A stretch of DNA of 61,025 bases from Bacteroidales bacterium UBA755. GTDB lineage: Bacteria > Bacteroidota > Bacteroidia > Bacteroidales > UBA932. Each line of letters begins with the position of its first letter. The first letter of the stretch is position 1. Where the stretch lies: assembly GCA_002297815.1 (NCBI GenBank), contig DBKH01000007.1, positions 1 to 61,025 of the forward strand, in the 5' to 3' direction. Below are positions 43,978 through 53,211 of the stretch, piece by piece. The translations under genes and the position numbers were made by a program. Below the pieces are notes generated by a model, which saw only the letters and a program-made list of their open reading frames with translations, had not been told where the DNA came from and did no database searches.

Positions 43978-43985
43978 TAACTTTG
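43978..43985 (+). promoter_or_regulatory. -7 box of the nucleoside kinase gene
   Basis: TAACTTTG fits TAnnTTTG, 29 bases before the ATG at 44014. The upstream TTTG at 43960 is only 14 nt away, too near for the usual -33 spacing. Confidence 0.45.
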
Positions 43986-44013
43986 AGGGATTTCTTTTAA
44001 CGAAAAAACGAAA

Positions 44014-45744
44014 ATGGGAAAGAATGATATAACATTGTTTTGCGTCAATGACGGCAAGAATCATAAAATCGAGAATGGACAGGACCTAAAAGTACTGTCC
44101 GACAAATTTTGTGCAACCGTAACAGACAAGAAAACGGGTAAAATTTACGATGTGCTTGCGGCATTGGTGGACAACAAGCTTAAAGAACTGAGTTTCAGGC
44201 CGGCCAACCTGCATCAGGTGGAATTTATCGGCTACAATCATCCGGACGGTAGACGAAGCTACGTGCGGTCGCTGTGCTTTGTGCTCCAGAATGCTGTGAG
44301 GGAACTCTATCCGGACAAGGTGCTGGTGATTGACCATTCGCTTCCAAGTGGGCTCTATTGCGAGATTGTGGAAAAAGGCAAAAACGAAGACGGGCGAAAC
44401 AAAGCCTATTTTGTCACAGACGAGGAAATCGACAGGATCAAGGAAAAGATGAAGGAGATTGTGGAGAAGAACCTTCCTTTCACTAAGGTCAAGATGTTTT
44501 CCGAGGAAGCCGAGAAACTGTTCATTGAGAACAATCAGCCACAAAAAGCAGAGTTACAGAAGAGTCTCGGCACATTCAGTTGCAGCGTTTACTATCTGGA
44601 CGGAAAAGCTGACACGTTCCACGGTCCGCTGATTCCTTCGACAGGCTACCTTAAGGTGTTCGACATTAGCGGAATGGGAGACGGATTCTGCCTCCAATCC
44701 CCGATGATGACCGATTTCAACAAGGTTATGCCGATGAAAAGGCAAGGCAAAATTTCAGCCGCTCTCAAGGAATATTCCGACTGGTGCTCCATCATCAACA
44801 TCGAGAGTATCGGGACGCTTAACAAAGCGGTAAAAGATGGCAAAGCCGTCAGTATCATCAACTTGGCAGAATCTCTTCACGAAAGGAACTACGCAAGGAT
44901 TGCGGACAGAATCTATGCCGAAAGGGGGACGAAGAGAATTGTGATGATCGCGGGGCCGTCTTCTAGTGGAAAGACGTCTTCTTCCTTGCGAATAGCCCTT
45001 CAATGTAAAGTACTTGGGCTCAAGCCAAAAGTTATAGAGTTAGACAATTATTTCGTTGATAGGGAGCACACGCCAAAAGACGAGGACGGCAACTATGATT
45101 TCGAATCTCTCTATGCGATGGATCTAGATTTTCTCAACAAGCAGCTAAATGAACTACTTGAGGGTAAGGAAGTTGAAATCCCACGATTTGACTTCAAGAC
45201 CGGCAACAGAATCTTTGAAGGAAACAAACTTCGTCTTGAGGAAAAGGACATTCTGATCATGGAAGGCATCCACGCACTCAACCCAGAGATGACCTCAGCG
45301 GTTGATAATTCAAGAATATTCAGAGTCTATGTTTCAGCCCTCACTTCACTGAATATTGACGAGAATAACAACATGTCCACTTCCGACAACCGCCTGCTCC
45401 GAAGGATGGTGCGCGACAATCGGGTCCGGGGCATCACTCCGGAAGAAACAATCATGAGATGGAACAGCGTGCGCAGAGGAGAAAGCAGGAATATTTTCCC
45501 GTTCCAAGAGAATGCTGATGTGCTGTTTAACTCAGCCCTAATCTTCGAGTTGCCGATGCTGAAATACTATGCAGAGCCGCTCCTTCGCAGAATATCCCCG
45601 AACTCTCCAGCTTACTCCGAGGCCGTGCGCCTTCTCAAGTTCTTGGACTACATCGTAGCCCTCCAGCCAAGCGAGATCTCAGCGATTCCTCCTACTTCCA
45701 TCATGCGCGAGTTCATCGGCGGACAGACTCTGACAAGAGACTAG
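44014..45744 (+). CDS. Nucleoside kinase with N-terminal TGS/ThrRS-like region
   Basis: A 576-residue protein. The N-terminal part (about 1-220) resembles the TGS and second additional domain of threonyl-tRNA synthetase (LAALVDNKLKELSF, then VEFIGYNHPDGRRSYVRSL). The C-terminal part is a uridine kinase/phosphoribulokinase-type P-loop domain: MIAGPSSSGKTSSSLR near 310, IELDNYFVDRE near 345, EGIHALNPEM near 420. Such fusions are common in Bacteroidota and Firmicutes and are annotated uridine or nucleoside kinases; the true substrate is not proved. It stands alone between a divergent operon and a two-way terminator. Confidence 0.9.
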   Translation: MGKNDITLFCVNDGKNHKIENGQDLKVLSDKFCATVTDKKTGKIYDVLAALVDNKLKELSFRPANLHQVEFIGYNHPDGRRSYVRSLCFVLQNAVRELYPDKVLVIDHSLPSGLYCEIVEKGKNEDGRNKAYFVTDEEIDRIKEKMKEIVEKNLPFTKVKMFSEEAEKLFIENNQPQKAELQKSLGTFSCSVYYLDGKADTFHGPLIPSTGYLKVFDISGMGDGFCLQSPMMTDFNKVMPMKRQGKISAALKEYSDWCSIINIESIGTLNKAVKDGKAVSIINLAESLHERNYARIADRIYAERGTKRIVMIAGPSSSGKTSSSLRIALQCKVLGLKPKVIELDNYFVDREHTPKDEDGNYDFESLYAMDLDFLNKQLNELLEGKEVEIPRFDFKTGNRIFEGNKLRLEEKDILIMEGIHALNPEMTSAVDNSRIFRVYVSALTSLNIDENNNMSTSDNRLLRRMVRDNRVRGITPEETIMRWNSVRRGESRNIFPFQENADVLFNSALIFELPMLKYYAEPLLRRISPNSPAYSEAVRLLKFLDYIVALQPSEISAIPPTSIMREFIGGQTLTRD

Positions 45745-45756
45745 CCAACACATATG

Positions 45757-45799
45757 ATGATAAAGGCTGGCGAAATCATATTCGACCAGCCTTTATCAT
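45757..45799. terminator. Two-way terminator between the nucleoside kinase and batD/E
   Basis: ATGATAAAGGCTGG (45757-45770) and CCAGCCTTTATCAT (45786-45799) pair over 14 bp, with CGAA/TTCG extending the stem inward. It separates two convergent genes. Confidence 0.85.
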
Positions 45800-45813
45800 T
45801 AATATTCATTTCA

Positions 45814-48453
45814 TTAAATTACCTCAAGATCAGAGGAAGGAATCCAACCTTGACGTCCATCCGCGAGGGAGATGTTCTTCCACGAGCCAACCTCGTCCAG
45901 AATTGTAACCTTGGTACCTTCGTGGATCACAAACAAATCCTTGGACGAACCGGAGGACGGAGAACTCTTCACAGAAGAAACCGGAGACATCACAATCGCA
46001 GTGTCAGACTTCAAGCTGTCAGATTTCTGCCAAACGGAGAAACTTAGTGCTCCGATTGAAAACAGCAAGAGTACAATCCCACAGTAAAATCCAATTCGTC
46101 TCCTACCAACAGAGACCCCTAGCATGTAAAGAAGCCCCATAACCAAAGCAGCAGCAAAAAGCACAAGGAATATGGCAGCCCACGCATTGGAACTCATCAC
46201 ATAGCAAACTTTCCTTGCCACGCTTTTGAGGATAAACTCTGGGACAGGCTCAATCTTGTCCTGTACAAAACTATTTGTAAACTCAAGATTGTAGCGGGCA
46301 TCTGAATATGACGGATCCAACCTTAACGCCCTCTCGTAGTTCAAAATAGCCTTTGGATAGTTTCCCTGCTTGAACCATGAATTGCCAAGATTATAGTACA
46401 AAGTGGCTGATTTCTGGCCAGACTCTTCAATTGAAGTCCACGCAGAAGATGCGTCAGAGAACCTTCCATCTGAATAGGCCTGGACACCAACAGTCCACAA
46501 TGAATCAAGATCCTTCGCTTGGATATTCATTGAAAAGCCTAGAGAAAGGATAATGGTTATGATTGTCGCAGCCTTCTTGAATGACTTGCCTCCCAATTTC
46601 AGGCTTGAGTCAATCAACGTGATCACTTTTAATGCGTCATCGTAGTGAGACCTCATGGCCTCATTGCCCCCGTCAGGAGAATAGCGGGCGAACTCACATG
46701 CATCCAGAAGATCCGTAAAGGCCTTGGTTTGTTCTTCGCTCACGCCACCACTAGTAAGAGCGGAAGCGATGTTATCTTTGCTTATCTCAGACATGTCCAT
46801 GTTAAGTTTGTCAGAAACGAATCCAATAAGTGCCTTGTGAAGTTCCTCATAGAAAGCAGTGTAGAGATTCTTGTCAAGATATTCACCGGCCTGGGCAAGA
46901 CGCTTGCGTGCCATCTTCGTCGCGCGTCTGTTCTTTGTACCAGCAACATCTGCCCTCATGGCAGACACTTTTCTGAAAGCAAGGAACACTGCTGACGCTC
47001 CCAGAACTAGCAAAGAAAGCAAAACCCAGAAAAGAATCGAACCAACAAAGAACGCTCCTGAACTAGACAGACTTGGTTTGCCTGTGAAGATGAAGCGAAT
47101 GTCGTCAGCTAGGCTTTTCACATCCTTCCTTTCGATACCAGAGCTCACAGCCACGGCTGTCGATGATTCTCCGCCCTTACCTTTAGCAACCTTTATGTGC
47201 ATCGGTTCTGTTTTGAGTGTCACATACTTACCCTGATTGACATCGTAGTAGGAATATTCCACAGGATCGATTGTGAAGTCTCCGTGGCTCCTCGGAATAA
47301 ACGGATATTCAAAAGACTTGCTTCCTGAAGTGCTTCCGGTGCTCTTGTCAGTGTTTTCCGTTGTCTTTGTGTCATAGACCTCAAAATCAGGAGGAAAATT
47401 CACCTTAGGTTCCTCCAGAAGAGCGACGTTACCACGGCCAGAAACTGTGATGATCAGAGATGCGGCATCATGGGTCTTGATGTTGTCCGAAGTCAAGCGA
47501 GCGGATATTCCAAAATTACCCACTCCGCCACCAAAGGAAGCAGGCTGGCCAGCAGGAAGAGGGTTCACTTTTACCTTCACGGCAGGAGTAGTCACTCTCT
47601 TTCTGATTTGACGGTAATCATCCTGAAAGAACTGGTCAAAGATACTGCCTGATGAAGAATTGTTCACCCTTACATTGATGACACACACAAGTTCGGATGG
47701 ATCTATTGTTATGGTTCCCGACTTTTGAGGAATCAAAACATACGTGCGGAGAACCGCAGTGTTATAAATTTTGTCGTCAAGACTCTCCCGCTTGAACTCT
47801 ATGTTGTCAGGAACGTACGTTTCCTGACTCCAGAATCCATTAAAAGTCGGCAGTTTGGCGTTTTCAAAACCAACCACGTTAGCCCTTTGGTAAAGCTTCA
47901 ACGTTGCAGTGATGGGCTCTCCGACAACAACCTCTGAACGGCTTAGAGAAAGTCTCATGAACAAATCACCGGAAGGAATTTCTCCCGAAGTTGCCGATTG
48001 CCGATTCCCACTTCCGGACGATTGCCCGCCACCTTGACTTGAAGACTGGGAAGATGATCCTCCGTCACTTACTACCTGAATCGAAGCCTGATTCGATGAA
48101 ATTTTGTCACCGGAAAGCATCGCGGTGGCGACAGGAAGCTGAAATGTACCCGTTGACTTAGGAATCAATATGTAGGTGAAAGTAGTTTGGTGGGAAGATG
48201 AGCGTTTTCCGTTAATTATCTGAATGCTTGAACTTGATCCCCTCTGCGGTCCCCAAACAAGTTGGAAGTCATCTCCAACAGACCATTGGAAATCCGAAGG
48301 GCTTTTCTCCCCTTCAATTATGAAAGTGACATTGAACTGCTCGTTCACAGCAACGACATCCGGTGCTTCGACTTTGATTGAGTTCTGGGCCGCGAGCTGA
48401 AAAAAGGCTATGAGCAAAAACGCAGCGATGCTTAACAATCTCTTCATATTCAT
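45814..48453 (-). CDS. BatD-BatE fusion protein
   Basis: An 879-residue protein that joins two Bat-operon components. Residues about 1-630 are BatD: signal peptide, oxygen-tolerance beta domains (EAPDVVAVNEQFNVTFIIEG near the start), a membrane helix near 420 and a cytoplasmic part. After a short link, residues about 645-879 are BatE: signal-like segment, TPR (YNLGNSWFKQGNYPKAILNYERALRLDP), two membrane helices and a C-terminal SH3-like domain ending WIPSSDLEVI. The Bat proteins support aerotolerance and envelope integrity in Bacteroides fragilis and Leptospira. In many genomes batD and batE are separate. Confidence 0.9.
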   Translation of the reverse strand: MNMKRLLSIAAFLLIAFFQLAAQNSIKVEAPDVVAVNEQFNVTFIIEGEKSPSDFQWSVGDDFQLVWGPQRGSSSSIQIINGKRSSSHQTTFTYILIPKSTGTFQLPVATAMLSGDKISSNQASIQVVSDGGSSSQSSSQGGGQSSGSGNRQSATSGEIPSGDLFMRLSLSRSEVVVGEPITATLKLYQRANVVGFENAKLPTFNGFWSQETYVPDNIEFKRESLDDKIYNTAVLRTYVLIPQKSGTITIDPSELVCVINVRVNNSSSGSIFDQFFQDDYRQIRKRVTTPAVKVKVNPLPAGQPASFGGGVGNFGISARLTSDNIKTHDAASLIITVSGRGNVALLEEPKVNFPPDFEVYDTKTTENTDKSTGSTSGSKSFEYPFIPRSHGDFTIDPVEYSYYDVNQGKYVTLKTEPMHIKVAKGKGGESSTAVAVSSGIERKDVKSLADDIRFIFTGKPSLSSSGAFFVGSILFWVLLSLLVLGASAVFLAFRKVSAMRADVAGTKNRRATKMARKRLAQAGEYLDKNLYTAFYEELHKALIGFVSDKLNMDMSEISKDNIASALTSGGVSEEQTKAFTDLLDACEFARYSPDGGNEAMRSHYDDALKVITLIDSSLKLGGKSFKKAATIITIILSLGFSMNIQAKDLDSLWTVGVQAYSDGRFSDASSAWTSIEESGQKSATLYYNLGNSWFKQGNYPKAILNYERALRLDPSYSDARYNLEFTNSFVQDKIEPVPEFILKSVARKVCYVMSSNAWAAIFLVLFAAALVMGLLYMLGVSVGRRRIGFYCGIVLLLFSIGALSFSVWQKSDSLKSDTAIVMSPVSSVKSSPSSGSSKDLFVIHEGTKVTILDEVGSWKNISLADGRQGWIPSSDLEVI

Positions 48454-48457
48454 CCTA

Positions 48458-49228
48458 TTACCAATTCTTCTCCTTTTGGCGTGATTTCAACAGAGCCGCC
48501 TTCTCTTTGTTAACCTTATCCTGAGTCTCCTTCTCACGAGCTTGAACCGCTTTCAGCATCTGCTGAGCCTGCTGAGGAGAAATCCGGGCATCACCCTCGC
48601 CCTCACCTTGCTGAGGTTTAGGCTGCTCACCTTGATTCTTATCCTGATTCTGATTCTGGTCGTTATTCTGATTCTGGTCTTGGTTTTGGTCTTGTTGATT
48701 ATTATCCTGACCGCCACCATTCTGATCCTGATTCTGGTTCTGATCGTTGTTTTTGTCTTGATCGTTCTGGCCGTCTCCCCCGCCACCATTGTTTTTCAGC
48801 ATCTGTTTCGCATAGGCATAGTTCTCTTTTGCGTCCAGATCATCAGGAGCGCGAAGAATAGACTGCCTATAGGCATCCACAGCCGCTTTCCAATCCTTTT
48901 TCTGAACCGCAATGTTGCCCAAATTGTAGTAATAGTCAGCACCATTAGGTGACATCGGAGCCACATCCTTGAACTTTTCCAACGACTTGCCGGCCTCGTC
49001 AAAATTATTCTCACGATAAAGTGCTCCGGCCAGATTGTAACCGGCAGCGAAAGACGTGGAATCTTTAGCTTGAGCCTTACGGTACTCAATTTCAGCATTT
49101 TGCCAATTTCCTTTCTTAAACTGACGGTTGCCGGCACGGACTTCTTTTCGGTCGGTCTGAGCAAACGCTGCTGAACACGAAAGAACCAACAGGATAATTG
49201 ACAATGAATATCTCAAAAATGTCTTCAT
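48458..49228 (-). CDS. batC: BatC, TPR protein with Gln/Asn/Asp-rich stretch
   Basis: A 256-residue exported protein: signal peptide, two to three TPR units (about 30-140, including GADYYYNLGNIAVQKKDWKAAVDAYRQSI), a strongly repetitive Gln-Asn-Asp tract (about 150-205) and a helical end (about 215-256). The acidic, disordered linker probably spans the periplasm or flexes between partners. The start overlaps the BatB stop by four bases. Confidence 0.88.
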   Translation of the reverse strand: MKTFLRYSLSIILLVLSCSAAFAQTDRKEVRAGNRQFKKGNWQNAEIEYRKAQAKDSTSFAAGYNLAGALYRENNFDEAGKSLEKFKDVAPMSPNGADYYYNLGNIAVQKKDWKAAVDAYRQSILRAPDDLDAKENYAYAKQMLKNNGGGGDGQNDQDKNNDQNQNQDQNGGGQDNNQQDQNQDQNQNNDQNQNQDKNQGEQPKPQQGEGEGDARISPQQAQQMLKAVQAREKETQDKVNKEKAALLKSRQKEKNW

Positions 49229-50235
49229 CTCTTTTCTTCAAACAAATGTCTGCGGGAGCGTCTTGCGCCTATGAGCATCTCAACAGTGAAGAACGCCAAT
49301 GCTATTCCGAGGAAATACATGAACTGCTCGTCATATTCCTCAAAGACCACGGAATTATATTCCTCATCCTCCATCTTTCGGATGTCGTCTATGATTGGGG
49401 CCAGACCGAACTCATCATTGCCGGCATGGATGTAAGCACCCCCACCTGCAGAAGCAACTTCTTTCAAAGTCTCTTCGTCAAGATGAGTTACCACAATGTT
49501 GCCCTCTTTGTCTTTCAAAAGGCCTCCATCCATAGGAATCGGTTGTCCGTCAACTGATCCAACGCCTATCGTGTAGACTTTGATTCCAGCTTCGGAAGCC
49601 TGTTTGGCAGCAGCCACAGCATCATCCTCATGGTTCTCGCCATCAGTGATCACGATAATGGCACGGCTATGTTCACTCTGGGCACTGAAACCTCGTACCG
49701 CGGTGTTGATAGCATCTCCAATCGCTGTCCCTTGAATCGGAACGGACTCAGTAGAGATGGTGTTCAGAAACATCTTGGCACTCACATAATCCGAGGTAAT
49801 CGGAAGTTGAACGAACGAAGTACCAGCAAACACAATCAAACCGATCCTGTCATCCTGAAGTTTGTCAGTGATGCGTGAAATTGCCAATTTAGCCCGTTCC
49901 AATCTGTTTGGAGAATAGTCCTGAGCGAGCATTGAATTGGACACGTCAAGAGCAATCATGATCTCAGCACCTTTGATCTTATGCTCTTTAAGCTTAGCCC
50001 CCATTTGAGGCCTAGACAAACCGATTACAAAGAAGAAAAACGCCAATGAGAACAGGACAGTCCTCACCCACAATTTGTTACGTGACCACGAAGGCATGAG
50101 TTCGTTCACAAGGGCCTCGTCACCAAACTTGCGCAGGCAGCGACGCCTGTTCCACAGCCAAAGCCCCATTCCGAGAAAAAAGAACGGAATCAGGAGCAAC
50201 AGCAAAAGGTAATGTGGTGCAGCGAAAATTATCAT
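49225..50235 (-). CDS. batB: BatB, von Willebrand A membrane protein
   Basis: A 336-residue protein with two N-terminal helices, a VWA domain (MIALDVSNSMLAQDYSPNRLERAK, giving the MIDAS D-x-S-x-S near 92) and a C-terminal helix near 310. Binds metal and protein partners in the Bat complex. The start overlaps batA by four bases. Confidence 0.92.
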   Translation of the reverse strand: MIIFAAPHYLLLLLLIPFFFLGMGLWLWNRRRCLRKFGDEALVNELMPSWSRNKLWVRTVLFSLAFFFFVIGLSRPQMGAKLKEHKIKGAEIMIALDVSNSMLAQDYSPNRLERAKLAISRITDKLQDDRIGLIVFAGTSFVQLPITSDYVSAKMFLNTISTESVPIQGTAIGDAINTAVRGFSAQSEHSRAIIVITDGENHEDDAVAAAKQASEAGIKVYTIGVGSVDGQPIPMDGGLLKDKEGNIVVTHLDEETLKEVASAGGGAYIHAGNDEFGLAPIIDDIRKMEDEEYNSVVFEEYDEQFMYFLGIALAFFTVEMLIGARRSRRHLFEEKR

Positions 50236-51215
50236 GGCAACCTCCTTATCAACAGTTTAACAAGAGCCTCCAAGAGCAAGCAGATCAAAGCGGCAAGGGC
50301 GTAGGCGCCGAACAATTCCTTATAAATAGGGAAACTGTCGATCGTTGTGCGCGCCTTCTCCATTTTGTTGATGTCTGAATATATCTCCGCGAGTTTCGTG
50401 TTGTCGGTGGCCCTGAAATACTTACCTCCTGTCATAGAAGCGATGCTGGAGAGAAGTTTCTCGTCAAGTTCAACCTTGAGATTCTGCATCTGCACGCCCC
50501 ACGGAGTCATCACTGGGTATGGAGCCTCGCCATTCGCCCCGACTCCAATTGTGTAAACCCTTATCCCATAGGTCTTGGCAATCTCGGCAGCGGTCTCAGG
50601 GGAGATTTCGCCACAGTTGTTCACACCATCGGTCAGCAGAATGATTACCCTGCTCTTCGCATCGGAATCCTTGATTCTGGCAATAGCGGTCGCCAAACCG
50701 TTTCCAATGGCAGTACCGTCCTCAATCAAATCTGTAGAAATCTCTTTCATAAGATTGATCAGGGTGGCTCTGTCAGTCGTCAACGGGCACTGAGTGTAAC
50801 TCTCTCCTGCAAACACCACAATTCCCATCCTATCCGAAGGGCGCTGGGCGATGAACTCGATAGCGATGTCCTTGGCAGCACTGATTCTGTCTGGAGTGAA
50901 ATCTCTCGCAAGCATACTTGTCGAGACATCCATCGCAAGCACAATATCAATTCCCTCCGTGTCAACCTTTTCCACCTTTGTGGACGAGCGCGGACGGGCA
51001 ATCGCCACGACAATCAGTGAAAGAGCCGCAATCCTTAAGGCAAAAGGAATATGCCTAATCACATTCAAGATTGTCTTACCTCCTGATTTCCAAGGTATGA
51101 GACTTGAAACTCTGAGATGTGGGCGACGGTCCTTCAGTTCCACATACAGATAACGCAGCACCAGCAGGGCTGGAATCACAAGGAGCCAAAGCAATTGAGG
51201 ATATTCAAAATACAT
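50232..51215 (-). CDS. batA: BatA, von Willebrand A membrane protein
   Basis: A 327-residue protein very similar in layout to BatB: N-terminal helices, VWA domain with LAMDVSTSMLARDFTPDRI (MIDAS near residue 93), TDGVNNCGE near 195 and a C-terminal helix. Tandem batA/batB arose by duplication. It shares one base with the end of the preceding gene. Confidence 0.92.
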   Translation of the reverse strand: MYFEYPQLLWLLVIPALLVLRYLYVELKDRRPHLRVSSLIPWKSGGKTILNVIRHIPFALRIAALSLIVVAIARPRSSTKVEKVDTEGIDIVLAMDVSTSMLARDFTPDRISAAKDIAIEFIAQRPSDRMGIVVFAGESYTQCPLTTDRATLINLMKEISTDLIEDGTAIGNGLATAIARIKDSDAKSRVIILLTDGVNNCGEISPETAAEIAKTYGIRVYTIGVGANGEAPYPVMTPWGVQMQNLKVELDEKLLSSIASMTGGKYFRATDNTKLAEIYSDINKMEKARTTIDSFPIYKELFGAYALAALICLLLEALVKLLIRRLP

Positions 51216-52267
51216 TATGACTGACCTCCTTCCTTTTTGGCCGAAGATTTAGCTTCAGCTGCCTTGCGGGCAGCCTCCTCCTCGGCAAGTTGAGACTGGT
51301 AAGTAACTGTCACAAAGCGCACAGCGGCAGGTAGAGCGGCTGCATTCTCCTCATCCGATGCAGAAGCCTTGGCGAACTTGACGAAATCAGCTGTCTCAAA
51401 CAGTGTCTTCATCTCCTCATAAAGGTCAGCCGGAACTCCTGAGTTCTTGAGATCCTTGAATATCTCGGCAGTGGTCATCTCCATCGCATCAATGCCATAG
51501 CGTGCGTCAATATATTCCCTTAAGGCATCAGTGATTCCTGAATAAAACGTCTTCTGCTTTTCTGGTACCCAATATTTGTTGCCGCGGAAACGATCGAGTC
51601 TGCGCAGGGCGACTAAATATGGCGGATCTTTGTGAGCCGCACCTTCTCCACTATTCTTACGTCTTGAGGCCAACAGAGCCCAAATCAAAATAGCCAAGAA
51701 AGCGACACCCCATATTCCTAAAACATAAGGAATCACTTCCGAGGCTTTCAAAGGATAGCGAATCTGTCCCTTTATGTCATGAATCTGGTAAGTCGTGGTG
51801 TCAACAGGCATTGTGCGGATGTCCAAGACCTTTGGATCAAAGACAAGAGTGTCAACCCTATCTACTCCCGAAGCCCTTACTACAGAAAGCGGCAGAAGTT
51901 CGTACTGCCCTTCATCAAAAGATGTCACGACCATTGACACATCAATGTCATAGGATTTCGGTTCGTTCTTTTTGCCCTGGACGCGGACAGTGTCAACCAT
52001 GAAAGGAAAGACAATCTCAACGCTGTCCATAAATCCTTTGGAGAAGTCTGGTAAAGCGAATCTTGTTCCTTCAGCCACATCCTTCAGATGGAATCCATAA
52101 CGGAATTGATCACCGATCAGAGCGGTGTCACGCTTCTGAAGAGGTTCCAGAAAGGAGTCCTCCGATCTAATCAGCATCCCTTTACTTTGCGGAATCTGCT
52201 GTCCTGTTGCAACGATGGTGATCATCGTTGCACAAAGAAGCGAAAGTCCGTAAAAAATACTCTTCAT
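51215..52267 (-). CDS. Membrane protein of the Bat operon, unknown function
   Basis: A 350-residue protein with a signal peptide, a beta-rich periplasmic part (about 25-165), one membrane segment near 185-203 (YVLGIWGVAFLAILIWALL) and a cytoplasmic helical part rich in Ala/Glu/Lys. A protein with this layout commonly lies between DUF58 and batA in Bacteroidota. DUF4381-like similarity is possible but not certain. Confidence 0.75.
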   Translation of the reverse strand: MKSIFYGLSLLCATMITIVATGQQIPQSKGMLIRSEDSFLEPLQKRDTALIGDQFRYGFHLKDVAEGTRFALPDFSKGFMDSVEIVFPFMVDTVRVQGKKNEPKSYDIDVSMVVTSFDEGQYELLPLSVVRASGVDRVDTLVFDPKVLDIRTMPVDTTTYQIHDIKGQIRYPLKASEVIPYVLGIWGVAFLAILIWALLASRRKNSGEGAAHKDPPYLVALRRLDRFRGNKYWVPEKQKTFYSGITDALREYIDARYGIDAMEMTTAEIFKDLKNSGVPADLYEEMKTLFETADFVKFAKASASDEENAAALPAAVRFVTVTYQSQLAEEEAARKAAEAKSSAKKEGGQS

Positions 52268-52268
52268 T

Positions 52269-53171
52269 CTATCTCCTCCCGAAAAATGTCATCAGTCCCT
52301 TGACGTAATCTTGATTGGTAGCAATGTCCACCGAATCAATCTGATAGCGGTTGAACAACTTTTTCTCTCCATCCGCAACGGCACCGAACCATTTTGAATA
52401 TTCAGCCCTTGTCTTCTTACTGGAGGTGTTGATCCAAGCGGACTCTCCTGTCTCGGAATCCTTTACGTGAACCAATCCGACATCCGGAATCGTCCTCTCG
52501 CGCGGGTCGTGAACTTTGATAACGGAGATGTCATGACGGTTGCGGGCTACCTTCAGAGCATCCTCATAGCGAGGAGAGCCATCAGGATTAGCGTCCAACA
52601 TGTCGGAAAGCACGAAAGCAGTGCACTTCTTCTTCATCGCATTCGTCAAGTACCGCAGAGCCTGACCGACATCTGTTCCGTTAGATTTCGGTTTAAGCTC
52701 GATGATCTCGCGGATGATGTGGAGAAGATGGCTGCGCCCTTTCTTCGGTGGGATGAACTCCTCAACCCTGTCACTGAAAAACAACGCTCCGACCTTGTCA
52801 TTGTTGATGATAGCCGAAAAACTCAGAACAGCGGCAATCTCCGCAATCAAATCTCTCTTCGTCCTCACACTGGTTCCAAACAGTCCCGAACGGCTGATGT
52901 CAATCAAAAGGACGACTGTCATCTCCCTTTCTTCCTCGAAGACCTTAACGTAAGGAGAACGCAGACGAGCGGTCACGTTCCAGTCCATCGAGCGCACATC
53001 ATCCCCGTACTGGTACTCGCGAACCTCGCTAAAGGCCATTCCACGGCCTTTGAAGGCGCTGTGATATTCACCAGCAAAAATCTGGTGAGACAGAGCCCTA
53101 GTGCGGATCTCTATCTTTCGGACCTTGCGAAGCAGCTCGTTGGCCGAGTTAACTGATGAAGTCGATGCCAT
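52269..53171 (-). CDS. DUF58 domain protein
   Basis: A 300-residue cytoplasmic protein of the DUF58/VWA-like family: RAFSEVREYQYGDDVRSMDWNVTARL-like segment near 47 and VVLLIDISRSGLFG near 88 keep the metal-site region. It is expected to work with the MoxR ATPase directly upstream as an adaptor or substrate-binding subunit. It lies one base before the next gene of the operon. Confidence 0.93.
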   Translation of the reverse strand: MASTSSVNSANELLRKVRKIEIRTRALSHQIFAGEYHSAFKGRGMAFSEVREYQYGDDVRSMDWNVTARLRSPYVKVFEEEREMTVVLLIDISRSGLFGTSVRTKRDLIAEIAAVLSFSAIINNDKVGALFFSDRVEEFIPPKKGRSHLLHIIREIIELKPKSNGTDVGQALRYLTNAMKKKCTAFVLSDMLDANPDGSPRYEDALKVARNRHDISVIKVHDPRERTIPDVGLVHVKDSETGESAWINTSSKKTRAEYSKWFGAVADGEKKLFNRYQIDSVDIATNQDYVKGLMTFFGRR

Positions 53172-53211
53172 GATTGTAATGTCTGATTAAAGCCAAACTA
53201 CACATCGCCCG

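Noticed and set aside
48600..48790. Regular short repeats in the batC region, first considered as a CRISPR-like array
   Set aside because: The units have no spacers and translate in frame to a Gln-Asn-Asp tract of BatC.
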